DNA from: Thalassolituus oleivorans MIL-1
GTDB lineage: Bacteria; Pseudomonadota; Gammaproteobacteria; Pseudomonadales; Oceanobacteraceae
Assembly (NCBI RefSeq): GCF_000355675.1
Contig: NC_020888.1
Span: 3,740,001 to 3,804,000, forward strand
Length of the DNA stretch: 64,000 bases
Direction of reading: 5' to 3'
The notes under the pieces were generated by a model that saw nothing but the letters and a program-made list of their open reading frames with translations, ran no database searches and was not told the DNA's origin. The position numbers were made by a program, and so were the translations under genes. Shown here piece after piece: positions 34,866 through 45,874 of the stretch (position 1 is the first letter of the stretch; every line of letters begins with the position of its first letter).

Positions 34866-35660
34866 TTAAATCGCAACCGGCGCTTTAATATGCGCATGGG
34901 ATTCGTAACCTTCGATTACAAAGTCTTCGAATTTATAGTCGAATATACTGTCAGGTTTACGTGCAATTACGAGTTTAGCCAACGGTAGTGGCTCACGGCT
35001 TAGTTGTAAATCGGTTTGCTCTAAATGGTTCGAGTACAAATGCACATCGCCGCCAGTCCAAACAAAATCACCGACCTCTAAGTCGCATTGTTGCGCCATC
35101 ATATGCACCAGCAATGCATAACTAGCGATGTTAAACGGCACACCTAAAAATATATCCGCACTGCGCTGATATAACTGGCAAGACAATTTGCCATCGGCAA
35201 CGTAAAACTGAAAAAAAGCATGGCACGGTGGTAACGCCATGTTTTCGATTTCGCCCACGTTCCACGCACTAACAATTAAACGGCGCGAGTCTGGGTTACT
35301 TTTAATCTGCTCAACGATTTGGGTGATTTGGTCAATATGACGACCACCCGCCGCAGGCCAGCTGCGCCACTGCGAGCCATAAACAGGGCCGAGGTTACCG
35401 TCTTCATCAGCCCACTCATCCCAAATTTTGACGCCATTCTCTTTTAAATAGGAGATGTTGGTATCGCCACTCAAAAACCACAGTAGCTCGTGAATAATCG
35501 AGCGCAGGTGCAGTTTTTTGGTGGTCACCAAAGGAAAGCCTTTGCTTAAATCAAACCGCATTTGATAGCCAAAACAGCTGTACGTGCCCGTACCGGTACG
35601 ATCTTCTTTGAAGGTGCCGTTCTCACGCACATGACGCATCAAATCGAGATATTGTTTCAT
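34866..35660 (-). CDS. thyA: Thymidylate synthase ThyA, 264 aa
   Basis: Methylates dUMP using methylene-tetrahydrofolate. Catalytic Cys in [14 protein letters not shown], the [12 protein letters not shown] substrate region, and exactly the 264-residue length of E. coli ThyA. Its ATG overlaps the lgt stop by 4 bp, so the two are coupled. Confidence 0.97.
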   Translation of the reverse strand: MKQYLDLMRHVRENGTFKEDRTGTGTYSCFGYQMRFDLSKGFPLVTTKKLHLRSIIHELLWFLSGDTNISYLKENGVKIWDEWADEDGNLGPVYGSQWRSWPAAGGRHIDQITQIVEQIKSNPDSRRLIVSAWNVGEIENMALPPCHAFFQFYVADGKLSCQLYQRSADIFLGVPFNIASYALLVHMMAQQCDLEVGDFVWTGGDVHLYSNHLEQTDLQLSREPLPLAKLVIARKPDSIFDYKFEDFVIEGYESHAHIKAPVAI

Positions 35661-36466
35661 GCTTTTTGTTCCTCGGTTTTCGGGCTGCGATAGGCCACCA
35701 CCAGCAAGATCGCGCCAATAATAATCATAGGTAAACTAAGCAGCTGGCCGCGGCTCATCCAACCAAATGCATCAAAACCAATTTGTGCATCGGGCTCGCG
35801 GAAAAATTCGGCAAAACTGCGGAAGATACCGTACCCCATTAAAAATACAGCACTCACCGCTTTTTGCGGGCGCGGACGTGACGAATAAAACCACAGAATA
35901 ACAAACAGTAAGAAGCCTTCCAACGCCGCCTGATAAAGCTGCGATGGGTGGCGCGGAACATCCCCACCGTGCGGAAACACCATGGCCCAAGGGACGACCG
36001 CAGGATCAGCCATACGACCCCATAATTCGCCGCCGATAAAATTACCGATACGACCAAACATTAAACCAAGCGGTACAAAGGGAACGCCGAAGTCAGCAAC
36101 ATCAAAGAAGCTGCGTTTGTACTTCCGACAGAAGTAGGCAATCGCCAGAGCAACACCCAACAAGCCACCATGAAACGACATACCCCCTTCCCAAACTCGT
36201 AACAGCCAGAGAGGGTCGTCTAAAAATTGTCCGAAGTTGTAAAACAATACGTAACCACAACGGCCACCTAAGATAACGCCCATAGCACCAAAAAAGATCA
36301 AGTCAGACACCTGCTGTGCATCCCAATTATTGCTGCTTTTTTTCGCGCGATAATTAGCTAACCCCCAGGCGGTGCCAAATGCCAATAAATACATGATGCC
36401 GTACCAATGCACTTTCAGCGGCCCAAGCTCAATGGCGATGGGATTGATTTCTGGATATGTAAGCAT
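35657..36466 (-). CDS. lgt: Prolipoprotein diacylglyceryl transferase Lgt, 269 aa
   Basis: Inner-membrane enzyme that lipidates the lipobox cysteine of prolipoproteins. The family signature [14 protein letters not shown] is present, with HGGLLGV and a [11 protein letters not shown] helix; seven membrane helices are expected. I chose ATG 36466 ([15 protein letters not shown]) because CAGGGAAC precedes it; an upstream in-frame TTG adds nine residues without support. Upstream of thyA. Confidence 0.95.
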   Translation of the reverse strand: MLTYPEINPIAIELGPLKVHWYGIMYLLAFGTAWGLANYRAKKSSNNWDAQQVSDLIFFGAMGVILGGRCGYVLFYNFGQFLDDPLWLLRVWEGGMSFHGGLLGVALAIAYFCRKYKRSFFDVADFGVPFVPLGLMFGRIGNFIGGELWGRMADPAVVPWAMVFPHGGDVPRHPSQLYQAALEGFLLFVILWFYSSRPRPQKAVSAVFLMGYGIFRSFAEFFREPDAQIGFDAFGWMSRGQLLSLPMIIIGAILLVVAYRSPKTEEQKA

Positions 36467-36568
36467 AACGAGTTCCCTGCAACGAGACGTCAAATGGGCA
36501 ATAAGCTTGCCGGAGCAAGATGACGAATCGACGAATATATAAGTAAAAATCGCACCTGACGCTGGGCC

Positions 36569-37351
36569 TTAAAAAGCCAAGAAGCGAATTCCGACGACGA
36601 AGAGTAACACGGCAAACGCTTTTTTTAGCAGCACCGCATCGAGGCGATGCGCTAAGCGCGCACCGACTCTAGCAAACGGGACACTGGTAATGGCAATACC
36701 TAGGATGGCGGGCCAAAACAAGAAGCCCGTTGTCCACTCCGGCAAATCAGCATGACCCCACCCCGTTAAGACATTACTAACAGCGCCAGTCAGTGCAATC
36801 GGAATACCGCATGCTGCCGATGTGGCAACCGCCTGACGCATAGGAAATCGCATCCAGCTCAAATAAGGCACTGTGAAGGTACCGCCACCAATACCAAACC
36901 ATGACGAGCCAAAGCCAATCACACCACCAGCACTCATTAAACCAGCCGCACTTGGACGCTTGCCGGTACTGCCAGGTTCAATATTGAAGTACATCTTAAT
37001 AGAAAGCAGTAATGCGAACACACCGATGATGTTTTGCAATACCGGCCCCGGCACTGAGGTAATTAGCAACACGCCTACGAATGTGCCGCCAACAATACCC
37101 GCCGTCATGGCTTTTACGATGCTCCAGTCAATTGCACCATTGCGATGATGTTCCCAGACCGAACTCATAGACGTAAATACAATCGTCGCCAACGAGGTCG
37201 CTACCGCCATATGAGTAGCCACCGAATCGCTAACACCTTGAGCTGCAAAGGTAAAAATAAGTACTGGCACGATCACCATGCCACCGCCAACACCAAACAA
37301 TCCTGCCAACACGCCAGCGATTGCGCCAACGATGAGATACAGCAAAAACAT
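36569..37351 (-). CDS. TauE/SafE-family sulfite/organosulfonate exporter, 260 aa
   Basis: Eight predicted membrane helices. Two family repeats are visible: GLFGVGGGMVIVPVL near residue 18 and FGIGGGTFTVPYLSW near 152. The transported anion is unknown. Gene order with lgt and thyA is like that in Pseudomonas. Divergent from the NRDE gene. Confidence 0.88.
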   Translation of the reverse strand: MFLLYLIVGAIAGVLAGLFGVGGGMVIVPVLIFTFAAQGVSDSVATHMAVATSLATIVFTSMSSVWEHHRNGAIDWSIVKAMTAGIVGGTFVGVLLITSVPGPVLQNIIGVFALLLSIKMYFNIEPGSTGKRPSAAGLMSAGGVIGFGSSWFGIGGGTFTVPYLSWMRFPMRQAVATSAACGIPIALTGAVSNVLTGWGHADLPEWTTGFLFWPAILGIAITSVPFARVGARLAHRLDAVLLKKAFAVLLFVVGIRFLAF

Positions 37352-37467
37352 GCGGCAAAACTCAGTAATTTAATAGGGCGGGCATTATGGCGCAAAACGG
37401 GCTGGTGTACGAACCTCACCGCTACGCCAAGCAGGCTAAAAAACCAGTTTTTGGGTACACTAGCGGC

Positions 37468-38235
37468 ATGTGTTTAATCGTCTTCGACTGGCAACCCAAG
37501 CAATCACAATGGCTAACCTTAAGTGCCAACCGTGATGAGTTTTTTCAGCGGCCTGCGTTACCACTAGCCGAGTGGGACGATGCGTCGGGGGTTATCGCTG
37601 GCCGGGATTTAGAGCAAGGTGGCACTTGGCTGGGCATTAGTCGCTCGGGACGCTTTGCTGCGTTAACCAACATACGTGTGATGAATGCTGGCCCAGAACA
37701 CCCCGTATCACGCGGACATCTTGTGCTTGATTACCTGAAGTCTAATCTAGCCCCAGAAGCTTGGCTAAATAGCTTAACAACCAGCGCATATGCGCCATTC
37801 AATCTCATCGTCGGCACCACAGATTCACTTTTCTATCTGCGCAATCACCCAGACCGCTATCAAACCGAGCTAAAGCCCGGACTCTATGTGGTCAGCAATG
37901 CGCAACTCGATACGCCTTGGCCAAAAGCCATATTAGCCAAACAACAATTGGCAACTTGGCGAGAACAGCAGAGCCAAGACTCAACCATACCTTTGAGCAG
38001 TCTCACCAAACTATTATCTCGTCATGAGATCTACCCAGACCACGAACTCCCTAATACTGGCGTACCACTTGCTTGGGAGCGGTTATTATCAGCACAGTTT
38101 ATTCAAGCGCCGGGCTATGGAACCCGTTCTAGCACCGCACTTGTCGGCCAAAAGAATACACTGCATGTAGCCGAAACAACGTGGAATGCCAAAGGCAACG
38201 AGCAACAAACGGAACAATTCAGCGTCATCTTGTAA
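37468..38235 (+). CDS. NRDE (TANGO2) family protein, 255 aa
   Basis: The frame is open from 37387, but the true start is ATG 37468: the family begins Met-Cys and needs Cys2 ([10 protein letters not shown]) as the presumed N-terminal nucleophile. The name-giving NRDEF motif is at residues 23-27 ([11 protein letters not shown]), followed by [18 protein letters not shown]. Related to the Ntn-hydrolase fold; bacterial role unclear. Confidence 0.88.
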   Translation: MCLIVFDWQPKQSQWLTLSANRDEFFQRPALPLAEWDDASGVIAGRDLEQGGTWLGISRSGRFAALTNIRVMNAGPEHPVSRGHLVLDYLKSNLAPEAWLNSLTTSAYAPFNLIVGTTDSLFYLRNHPDRYQTELKPGLYVVSNAQLDTPWPKAILAKQQLATWREQQSQDSTIPLSSLTKLLSRHEIYPDHELPNTGVPLAWERLLSAQFIQAPGYGTRSSTALVGQKNTLHVAETTWNAKGNEQQTEQFSVIL

Positions 38236-38350
38236 CGATTCCTTTACCTCACGGGCGCGGCGCAACAGAAGCCAACATCTGGTTACAAATCATTGCGATG
38301 AAATAGCGATCTGAATCACATTTTTTAAAATCTCTGTCCATACTCAATGT

Positions 38351-40150
38351 ATGAGATACGACACACACTACCGCATGACGAGCACGCCTCGTTCAAATAA
38401 ACATCTAGCGATCCCTGCCGTGATCGGGCTGCTGTGCGTCGGTCTTTTATTCGCTGCACTGGCAGCAAGTGTGAACACCAAGCCTTACATGCCACCGAAT
38501 GTGGCGCAAAAGTATATGGAAGAATGGCTAATAGAATCGTCGCGCCATGTTGCCGGTGAAGTTCGTTTAAAGCACATTCAAAACATTGAACCTTTCTATC
38601 TACACCGCGACTATCAACCGGTATGGATGGACAGCTATGAGTTAAAACCTGCGGCTAAAGAACTGATTCAAGTGCTGCGCGAAACCGCAGGCGACGATTG
38701 GCGTAACTATGGCTACGCTCTGCCAACGTTAGAGCGTGAAACCAACCGTCTATCGAATGTACCGAAGCAAGCAACTGCGGTAGATATTCTGCTCACCGAT
38801 GCCTTCATTACTTATGCTCAACAATCACTAAACTCAGAGCTTATTCCCGACACGGGCGAACTCGACCACCCGATTCGCAAAGTATCGTCGGAGCAACCTT
38901 TATCGAGCATCACCACTGAGGATGTGGTGCGCTTGCTACAAAAATCGGTTGAAGACGACAATCTTGACGAACTATTGACCCAGCTAACTCCAAACCAACC
39001 TGGCTATCTCAAACTACGTGAACAGCTGAATCGTTATCGATCTATTGATGCAACGGGTCTTTGGGAAGAGTTGCCGGCAGATATGCAAGTAAGTGAAGGT
39101 CAGCGTCATAAAATGATGCCTTATCTGCGTTGGGTGCTAGGTCAGTATGGCGACATGCCTAAAGGGGCTTTGTCTTGGCTCTTCAAGGAGAAAGAAAGCC
39201 ACAGCCAATGGCCGCTGGAAGGTGAAGAGATCAATATGGAAGAACCACGCTTCTTATTTGACGAACCCTTAAAAGAAGCCGTAATGCACTTTCAAAAACG
39301 TCACAAATTAGAAGTCACTGGCGAGTTAAACGATGAAACCCGCTTACAACTAAATATTCCGCCGTACCAGATCGCACAGCGTATCGCTCTGAACATGAAG
39401 CGCTGGCGTCACCTGCCACGCGAACTTGGGCAGCGCCATATCATGGTCAACATGGCTGACTTCCGTTTACGCTTGATGGATGGCAATACGCCAACACTCG
39501 ATATGAAAGTCGTGATCGGTAATTTACAACGCCGTACGCCCGTCATGAGCGAAATGATGAGCACGATAGAAATTTCGCCCACTTGGACTGTGCCAGCTCG
39601 CATTGCTGCTACTAGCCTATTGCCACAAATTAAACGTAATCCAGCCTACCTCGAACAAAAAGGCTTTAGAGTTATCACGTACCAAGATGGCGCGCCTAAA
39701 TATGTATCGACCAAAGACATCAACTGGAATAAATACAGCAGCAAGTATTTCCCATATACCTTAGTGCAACAGCCGGGACCTGATAATGCACTAGGAACCG
39801 TTAAATTCCTATTTCCAAACCTACAAGACATCTACCTTCACGATACGTCACATCGCGAGCTATTTGCTTTGGAAAAGCGAGCACTCAGTTCTGGCTGCGT
39901 TCGTGTAGAACAACCGCGATTACTGGCGGAGAAACTTCTCGCACGTCAAACAGGCTGGCAGCGCTCTAACATTGATGCTGCTATTGATCAAAACCGCACG
40001 TCACGTATTCGCTTAGAGCAACCCGTACCAGTCTACTTAATGTATTGGACTACTTGGGTCGATGACGATGGTGTCCTGCAAGTTCGCGAAGATGTTTATC
40101 AGCGCGATTTAACCGCCGGTATGGCCTCGCATCGCCAAGCAAGTCTGTAA
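38351..40150 (+). CDS. ldtD: L,D-transpeptidase YcbB/LdtD-like, 599 aa
   Basis: Peptidoglycan 3-3 cross-linking enzyme. A membrane anchor is at about 20-40, a scaffold region follows, and a PG-binding domain lies at about 310-345 (LKEAVMHFQKRHKLEVTGEL). The YkuD domain carries HDTSHRELF and catalytic Cys516 in SSGCVRVEQP, with the long lid insertion typical of YcbB. Length close to E. coli LdtD (615). The MepK gene downstream repeats the ycbB-ycbK pair of E. coli. Confidence 0.9.
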   Translation: MRYDTHYRMTSTPRSNKHLAIPAVIGLLCVGLLFAALAASVNTKPYMPPNVAQKYMEEWLIESSRHVAGEVRLKHIQNIEPFYLHRDYQPVWMDSYELKPAAKELIQVLRETAGDDWRNYGYALPTLERETNRLSNVPKQATAVDILLTDAFITYAQQSLNSELIPDTGELDHPIRKVSSEQPLSSITTEDVVRLLQKSVEDDNLDELLTQLTPNQPGYLKLREQLNRYRSIDATGLWEELPADMQVSEGQRHKMMPYLRWVLGQYGDMPKGALSWLFKEKESHSQWPLEGEEINMEEPRFLFDEPLKEAVMHFQKRHKLEVTGELNDETRLQLNIPPYQIAQRIALNMKRWRHLPRELGQRHIMVNMADFRLRLMDGNTPTLDMKVVIGNLQRRTPVMSEMMSTIEISPTWTVPARIAATSLLPQIKRNPAYLEQKGFRVITYQDGAPKYVSTKDINWNKYSSKYFPYTLVQQPGPDNALGTVKFLFPNLQDIYLHDTSHRELFALEKRALSSGCVRVEQPRLLAEKLLARQTGWQRSNIDAAIDQNRTSRIRLEQPVPVYLMYWTTWVDDDGVLQVREDVYQRDLTAGMASHRQASL

Positions 40151-40329
40151 TCTTTATTTCGCACGCCGTAATCATGCCTAAGGCGGGCTTAACCGAGCGT
40201 GGTTACACTAATCATCCTGACATAACTGTCCTTAGCGACTATCAATACCTGCTCAAATGCGCCAGAGCGGCAATCCTTTGGCATACTGACGACTTCTTGT
40301 AACCGAACTGTAACTGAGGTGTCCTTGGT

Positions 40330-40872
40330 ATGCTGGATCGTCGTCGTTTTCTTCAACAGGCCGCACTAGTCGGAACTGCCGGATTGGTTGGTATTAGCCC
40401 ATTGGCCAATGCCGCAAGCCAAGAAGAAAAAACACTGCGTCTATACAACATACACACTGGCGAATCCTTAAAAGCGACGTTTTGGGCAGATGGCGGCTTC
40501 ATTGACAGTGAAGTGCAAGACATTGACCTGTTAATGCGTGACCACCGCGCTAATCAAGCCTTAGCGATGCAACGCGATCTTTATCTAAATCTATATCGGC
40601 TACAGCAAGCGCTGAATCCTAATCAGCCAATTCAAATCATCTCCGGCTATCGTTCACCACAAACCAATCAAATGCTGCGCGCTGCAAGCAATGGTGTTGC
40701 TAAACACAGTTTACACATGGAAGGCCGAGCCTTAGATATTCGTTTCCCTGGAATTTCTTGCCGCGACCTGCAAAAAGCAGCGCTGCAAATGAGAAAGGGT
40801 GGAGTTGGTTATTATCCGCAGAGTGGATTCGTACATATAGATACTGGCCGCGTACGCCAGTGGACAGCCTAA
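40330..40872 (+). CDS. mepK: Murein endopeptidase MepK-like (YcbK/DUF882), 180 aa
   Basis: Twin-arginine signal (RRRFLQQAALVG) and cleavage near ANA, so exported by Tat. The peptidase M15-like core has ISGYRSPQTNQML, zinc ligands in KHSLHMEGRALDIRF and a final HIDTGRVR. E. coli MepK cuts 3-3 cross-links, which the upstream LdtD makes, so the pair makes and opens the same bond. Confidence 0.88.
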   Translation: MLDRRRFLQQAALVGTAGLVGISPLANAASQEEKTLRLYNIHTGESLKATFWADGGFIDSEVQDIDLLMRDHRANQALAMQRDLYLNLYRLQQALNPNQPIQIISGYRSPQTNQMLRAASNGVAKHSLHMEGRALDIRFPGISCRDLQKAALQMRKGGVGYYPQSGFVHIDTGRVRQWTA

Positions 40873-40914
40873 CGACTAGACAGCCCTTCACGAGTAAGTA
40901 TTGCGCCTACTCGT

Positions 40915-43197
40915 TTAGCCTTTCGACAATGGACCAATAATGCGTCCGAAGCCCGCCTTCTCCAGTACCAGCTGAATGGTTGAAGCGATAACCTGACCAC
41001 TTTCCATCGTTAACACTTCTGCCAATAAGTTATCCGCCCATTCACGGCTAATACCGCGAATCACCGACTTCACTTTCGGTAAGTTGGTTGAGTTCATGGA
41101 TAGCACGTCATAACCCATCGCCATCAACAATACAGCCCCCATAGGGTTTCCCGCCAACTCACCACAAACACTGACTGGCTTATTCTCGGCATGAGCGCCA
41201 TCTACAATAAGCTTTAGAGCGTGCAAAACCGCAGGATGAAAGGCTTGATACAAGTCGGCAACACGCGGGTTATTGCGATCCACTGCAAGCAAATATTGCG
41301 TTAAGTCGTTACTGCCTACAGACAGGAAATCAACCCGCTGTGCTAACTCGCGAATTTGATAAACCGCAGCTGGGACTTCAATCATGACGCCAATTTCTGG
41401 CATCTCGACATCGAAGCCTTCTTCTAACGTTTCAACGTGAGCTCGATAGATAAGATGCAACGCTTCATCAACTTCGGTGACGTTACTCACCATAGGTAAC
41501 ATGATTCGCAGGTTATTTAAGCCTTCACTCGCCTTCATCATGGCGCGCACTTGCACCAAAAAGATTTCAGGATGATCTAAGGTCACACGAATGCCACGCC
41601 AGCCTAAAAAGGGGTTGGCTTCGTTGATCGGAAAATAGGTTAACGATTTATCGCCGCCAATATCCAAAGTACGCATAGTCACTAACGCAGGGCTAAAGGT
41701 CTCTAGCTGCTCACGATACGTTTTTTGCTGCTCGCTTTCACTTGGGAAGCGATCCTTCATCATAAAAGGCACTTCAGTACGATATAAACCCACGCCTTCA
41801 GCACCACGATCAAGGCTGCGCAAGGCATCGGTAATCAAACCAGTGTTAACCCATAACGGCATACGATGGCCATCGAGGGTTTCGGCAGGCAAGCCGCGCA
41901 GACCTTCAAGATCGGCAGTGAGCGCTAACTCTTCTTCAAAAATTGCTTGGTATTGCTCGCGCAGCTCGTCTCCCGGATTGGAGAAGATCAAGCCACGATA
42001 ACCATCAACAATCAGCTCCATACCCTGAAGCTGTGCATAAGGCACATCGACCACACCCATGACGGTAGGAATACCCATTGCCCGCGCTAAAATCGCTACG
42101 TGAGAGTTAGACGAACCTTTGACTGAAACCAAACCACGTAACTTGCTGGTCGGCACTTCACCCAACATAGCAGGCGTTAATTCCTCACTCACCAAGATGG
42201 TATTCGCCGGGTAATCGTCTTCGTTGGTCTCAATTTCAGCGCCTTCAAGGTGAGCTAAAATACGAGTACCTAAATCCATAATGTCAGTTGCGCGTTCGCG
42301 CAAATACGCATCTTCCATCAATTGGAAATGGCCGACATATTCCATCACCACACTGCGCAAAGCGCCTTGCGCCCAGTTGCCTTTATGAATGGCAGTTTTG
42401 ACTTCGGCACCCAAGGCATTGTCATCAAGCATGTTGAGATAAACATCGAACAAGGCCATTTCTTCGGGGCGTAATTCACCACGCAGTTGCCCGCCGAGCT
42501 TACGAATTTCATTTCGAGCAGCATCCAAGGCAATATCGAAGCGTTCGATTTCCTCAGCAATAGAATCGGGAATACGATCGACAACACTACCAAGATCGGC
42601 GGCAGGTGTGATTACAACGGCTTCACCTAGGCCAACGCCAGGCGCACCCGGTGCGCCGCCGAATTTAGCACTTTTCTTTTTTTCGTTAGCTTCGGTTGGT
42701 AAGTGAAGAATATTGCCGGTGGCTTCTGCATGAGCAATAACGCCGGCCAACTGAGCCGACATAGTGACAAGAAACGCTTCTTCACTTTCATCAAACTGAC
42801 GGCTATCGCGTTGCTGCACCACCATAACGCCCATTAAGCGTTTGTGGTGAATAATAGGCACGCCTAAGAATGACAAAAATGGATCTTCGCCAGTCTCAGG
42901 TAAAAATTGGAAACGAGGATGTGCTGGAGCGTTATCAATGTTGAGCGGTTCTTCACGCGTACCAACAAGACCAACCAAGCCCTGCGAGCTCATTAGACTC
43001 ACTTTGCCTACTGCATCTTGATTAAGACCCTCGGTCGCCATCAAGACATAACGCTTAGATTCTGGGTCGTACAAATATACCGAGCACACTTCGGTGTGCA
43101 TCGCCTCGCGAATACGGGCAACCACAACCTTGAGGGCATCACTCAGATCTGTAGCTGAGCTGACCTCCTGTACTATGCGTCTCAATATATCGAGCAT
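40915..43197 (-). CDS. ptsP: PTS-Ntr enzyme I PtsP, 760 aa
   Basis: Phosphoenolpyruvate-protein phosphotransferase of the nitrogen-related PTS. Residues about 1-165 form a GAF sensor domain. From about 170 the enzyme I part follows, with active His near 365 (SNSHVAILARAMGIP), the TIM barrel (TMRTLDIGGDKSL; FLSVGSNDLTQYLLAVDRNN) and Cys in VCGELAGNP. The GAF domain separates it from sugar enzyme I; E. coli PtsP responds to glutamine and 2-oxoglutarate. 6 bp after rppH. Confidence 0.96.
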   Translation of the reverse strand: MLDILRRIVQEVSSATDLSDALKVVVARIREAMHTEVCSVYLYDPESKRYVLMATEGLNQDAVGKVSLMSSQGLVGLVGTREEPLNIDNAPAHPRFQFLPETGEDPFLSFLGVPIIHHKRLMGVMVVQQRDSRQFDESEEAFLVTMSAQLAGVIAHAEATGNILHLPTEANEKKKSAKFGGAPGAPGVGLGEAVVITPAADLGSVVDRIPDSIAEEIERFDIALDAARNEIRKLGGQLRGELRPEEMALFDVYLNMLDDNALGAEVKTAIHKGNWAQGALRSVVMEYVGHFQLMEDAYLRERATDIMDLGTRILAHLEGAEIETNEDDYPANTILVSEELTPAMLGEVPTSKLRGLVSVKGSSNSHVAILARAMGIPTVMGVVDVPYAQLQGMELIVDGYRGLIFSNPGDELREQYQAIFEEELALTADLEGLRGLPAETLDGHRMPLWVNTGLITDALRSLDRGAEGVGLYRTEVPFMMKDRFPSESEQQKTYREQLETFSPALVTMRTLDIGGDKSLTYFPINEANPFLGWRGIRVTLDHPEIFLVQVRAMMKASEGLNNLRIMLPMVSNVTEVDEALHLIYRAHVETLEEGFDVEMPEIGVMIEVPAAVYQIRELAQRVDFLSVGSNDLTQYLLAVDRNNPRVADLYQAFHPAVLHALKLIVDGAHAENKPVSVCGELAGNPMGAVLLMAMGYDVLSMNSTNLPKVKSVIRGISREWADNLLAEVLTMESGQVIASTIQLVLEKAGFGRIIGPLSKG

Positions 43198-43203
43198 ACG
43201 TCC

Positions 43204-43695
43204 TCATCCGGTTTTTCGTTGCAATCTGGCTATCCGGGGCGCCAGCTCCGTCAATGCTCGACGGTAAACGTCGCGTTTAAACGCAACAACCTCTCCAAGC
43301 GGAAACCAGTAACTTACCCAGTTCCAGCCATCAAACTCTGGTTTTGCCGTTGCTGCAACATTAATCAGAGCATCTTCTCCAACCAAGCGCAGCAAGTACC
43401 ATTTTTGTTTTTGTCCTACACACACAGGGTGACTGTCGTGACGTACCATGCGTTTAGGCAAACGATACCTCAGCCAGCCACGCGTGCAACCTATAATCTG
43501 CACGTGCTCTGGCCCCAGCCCTACTTCTTCCGCAAGTTCGCGGTAAAGGGCTTTTTCTGGCGATTCACCTTGTTTGATCCCTCCCTGAGGGAACTGCCAG
43601 GCATCTTGACCAATCCGCCGTGCCCAAAGTACCTGTCCATTGCCGTTGCAAAGGATGATACCGACGTTGGGGCGGTAACCGTGTTCATCAATCAC
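43204..43695 (-). CDS. rppH: RNA pyrophosphohydrolase RppH, 163 aa
   Basis: Nudix enzyme that removes pyrophosphate from 5' triphosphate RNA and starts mRNA decay. The Nudix box is [20 protein letters not shown] plus [16 protein letters not shown] and [10 protein letters not shown] are family stretches. I favour the GTG at 43695, which gives [13 protein letters not shown] as in E. coli; an ATG four codons earlier is the alternative. The rppH-ptsP order is conserved in gammaproteobacteria. Confidence 0.95.
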   Translation of the reverse strand: MIDEHGYRPNVGIILCNGNGQVLWARRIGQDAWQFPQGGIKQGESPEKALYRELAEEVGLGPEHVQIIGCTRGWLRYRLPKRMVRHDSHPVCVGQKQKWYLLRLVGEDALINVAATAKPEFDGWNWVSYWFPLGEVVAFKRDVYRRALTELAPRIARLQRKTG

Positions 43696-43984
43696 AATGC
43701 CATCCAAATCGTTTTATCTGCTTCCAAAATTTGCTGATTTCGAGACAAAGGTCAAGTCTCAACAGGACTAACCATAAGCTAGCTGGAGTTTGACTTGCGA
43801 AACAGCGTTGGAACCATTCATATACGGATGCGAAATACAGAGGTAAAAACGCACCATCTGCCGCACAATTTTGAGGAAAGTATGCGCTGATCCCCGTAGA
43901 ATAGCGATATATTTTGTAATCTCTGCGCCCAGCTGGACCCCCTCTCGACGCCCACTGGCTGCGCCCCGACATGGCTGAAAAACA

Positions 43985-44647
43985 TTGGCACTCGCGATAT
44001 TTGACCTCGACCACACCCTACTCTCTGGCGATAGTGATCACGCTTGGGGTCAATACCTTGTTGACCGCGGTTTAGTCGATCCCGCTATACACCAACAGCG
44101 CAACGATCATTTCTATGAGCAGTACAAATCAGGCTCACTGGATATTCACGAATATCTCGAATTTGCTATGCGCCCACTTACGCAATACGACATTGAGCAG
44201 ATGCTGGCTGAACGGGAACGCTTTTTAATCGAGCGCATTGACCCACTGATTACCCAACATGCCCGCGACTTGATTGAAAAGCATCGCGCCGCAGGCGATG
44301 TACTCCTCATCATTACTGCCACCAATGGTTTCGTGACCTATCCGATTGCAGCGCGTCTCGATATCGAACACATCATCGCACCGCATCCTGAAGTCGTGGA
44401 TGGACGCTATACCGGCAAAACCGTTGGCATTCCAAGCTTTCAGGGCGGCAAAGTCACTCGTCTAAACGACTGGATTGCGGAACACCAGCATTCTCTTGAA
44501 GGCAGTTACTTCTACAGCGACTCGCATAATGATTTACCGTTACTGCGCATTGTCGATCATCCTGTGGCTGTCGATCCTGACGATACTTTAAAAGCAGCGG
44601 CAGAAGCGGCAGGCTGGCCTATTATTAGTTTGCGAGTGGCGGAGTAA
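43985..44647 (+). CDS. HAD-IB family phosphatase, 220 aa
   Basis: SerB-like HAD hydrolase. Motif I FDLDHTLLSGD (Asp7, Asp9), motif II ITATNG, motif III Lys in GGKVTRL and motif IV YSDSHNDLPLL. Homologues stand beside rppH-ptsP in Pseudomonas; some act on histidinol phosphate or phosphoserine, so substrate is open. The start must be TTG 43985, since motif I is only six residues in; the upstream ATG is out of frame. The 277-bp gap to rppH shows nothing else. Confidence 0.88.
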   Translation: MALAIFDLDHTLLSGDSDHAWGQYLVDRGLVDPAIHQQRNDHFYEQYKSGSLDIHEYLEFAMRPLTQYDIEQMLAERERFLIERIDPLITQHARDLIEKHRAAGDVLLIITATNGFVTYPIAARLDIEHIIAPHPEVVDGRYTGKTVGIPSFQGGKVTRLNDWIAEHQHSLEGSYFYSDSHNDLPLLRIVDHPVAVDPDDTLKAAAEAAGWPIISLRVAE

Positions 44648-44650
44648 TTC

Positions 44651-45874
44651 ATGGCGGTTCGCACCCTGCAACGCATAATGCTTTCTATTGGTACGGCCAT
44701 ACTGTTAGCGGCTTGTGATACTACCGAGGCACCAAAAGTAGAATTAGCGCCTGCGCTAAAACAACTTGAAACTCCGGCGCAAATTCCCGAGGCGACTCTA
44801 TACGCTGAACACATAAGTTTGAGTGCTTATCAGGCGCTAACCGATGCATTAGAACAGGCCACTGAACTAGAAAGCCGCATCGTTAACCTGTTAGAGCAGC
44901 CAAACGACGAAAATCTGCACTTAGCGCAAGATCAGTGGCGTTCGGCCTACTCCAGTTATTTATCGTCACTCGCCTCAACCCGCATTCCCGTGAACGATCC
45001 GCCAGAATGGGTGCAGGCCAACTTAAGCTACCGAGATGTCGAGGCATTACTGGATAGCTGGCCAATCGAAGGTGGCTATATTGATTACGTGCCGGGTTAT
45101 GCCTTGAGTGGCATTGTTAATGATTTAACCCTGACGATCAGTGCCGAAACCCTGCTGGACCAACACGGATTTTCGGATCCAAGCTATGCCAGCGTGGGCT
45201 ATCACCCGCTCGAATTCATGCTTTGGGGTGAAGATGGGCTACGCCTAGCAACTGACTTTGACGATAAAAAAGATGCGCGCGCCGATGTCACTCATAACAA
45301 TAGTGATGACACTGCCGATAGCCATGCAATGGAATATCAAAACCTAGAGGATGGTGCCAGTAATCATCAGCGCCGCCGCAATTACCTGTTACTCGCCAGC
45401 CAACTTCTACAGCAACATTTGCAACGATTGCAGCGCCGCTGGGAACCCGCCAATGGCTATTACGCTAGCGTAGTACAAGCGACTACCGCCGAAAAAGTAC
45501 TACAGGCATCACTGCTTGCTGGGCAAAATTTACTTCGTAATGAAGTACTGCAGCGTCGCCTTACGGATTACAGCAGCCCCTACAGCCAATCAACACCTGC
45601 GGATGTTGCGGCCGTTATTAATGGCTTGAAGCAGTTGTATTTCCCCGCGACTGAAGGTTCAGGGTTAAACATGTTGCTAGGCGATCACGCCGACCTGATG
45701 GCCAACTGGAATAGCAGCTGGGATAACATCGACACCTGCGTAGTGCAATGGCATGACCACCTACCAAACGAAGATGAAGCGCGCCAGCTATGTCGCCAGC
45801 GCGTTATCGAACTCATGGCCGTACTCGAACGTTCAGCACGGACATTAGGCGTAAAACTACCCGCTAACGGGTAG
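44651..45874 (+). CDS. Imelysin-family (M75) lipoprotein, 407 aa
   Basis: Lipobox LLAAC with Cys22. The imelysin signature YHPLEFMLWGED is near residue 190; helical halves with YRDVEALLDSWPIEGGYIDY precede it. Relatives are iron-regulated periplasmic proteins linked to iron uptake; peptidase activity is disputed. A 35-residue acidic insert follows the motif. It begins 3 bp after the HAD gene. Confidence 0.85.
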   Translation: MAVRTLQRIMLSIGTAILLAACDTTEAPKVELAPALKQLETPAQIPEATLYAEHISLSAYQALTDALEQATELESRIVNLLEQPNDENLHLAQDQWRSAYSSYLSSLASTRIPVNDPPEWVQANLSYRDVEALLDSWPIEGGYIDYVPGYALSGIVNDLTLTISAETLLDQHGFSDPSYASVGYHPLEFMLWGEDGLRLATDFDDKKDARADVTHNNSDDTADSHAMEYQNLEDGASNHQRRRNYLLLASQLLQQHLQRLQRRWEPANGYYASVVQATTAEKVLQASLLAGQNLLRNEVLQRRLTDYSSPYSQSTPADVAAVINGLKQLYFPATEGSGLNMLLGDHADLMANWNSSWDNIDTCVVQWHDHLPNEDEARQLCRQRVIELMAVLERSARTLGVKLPANG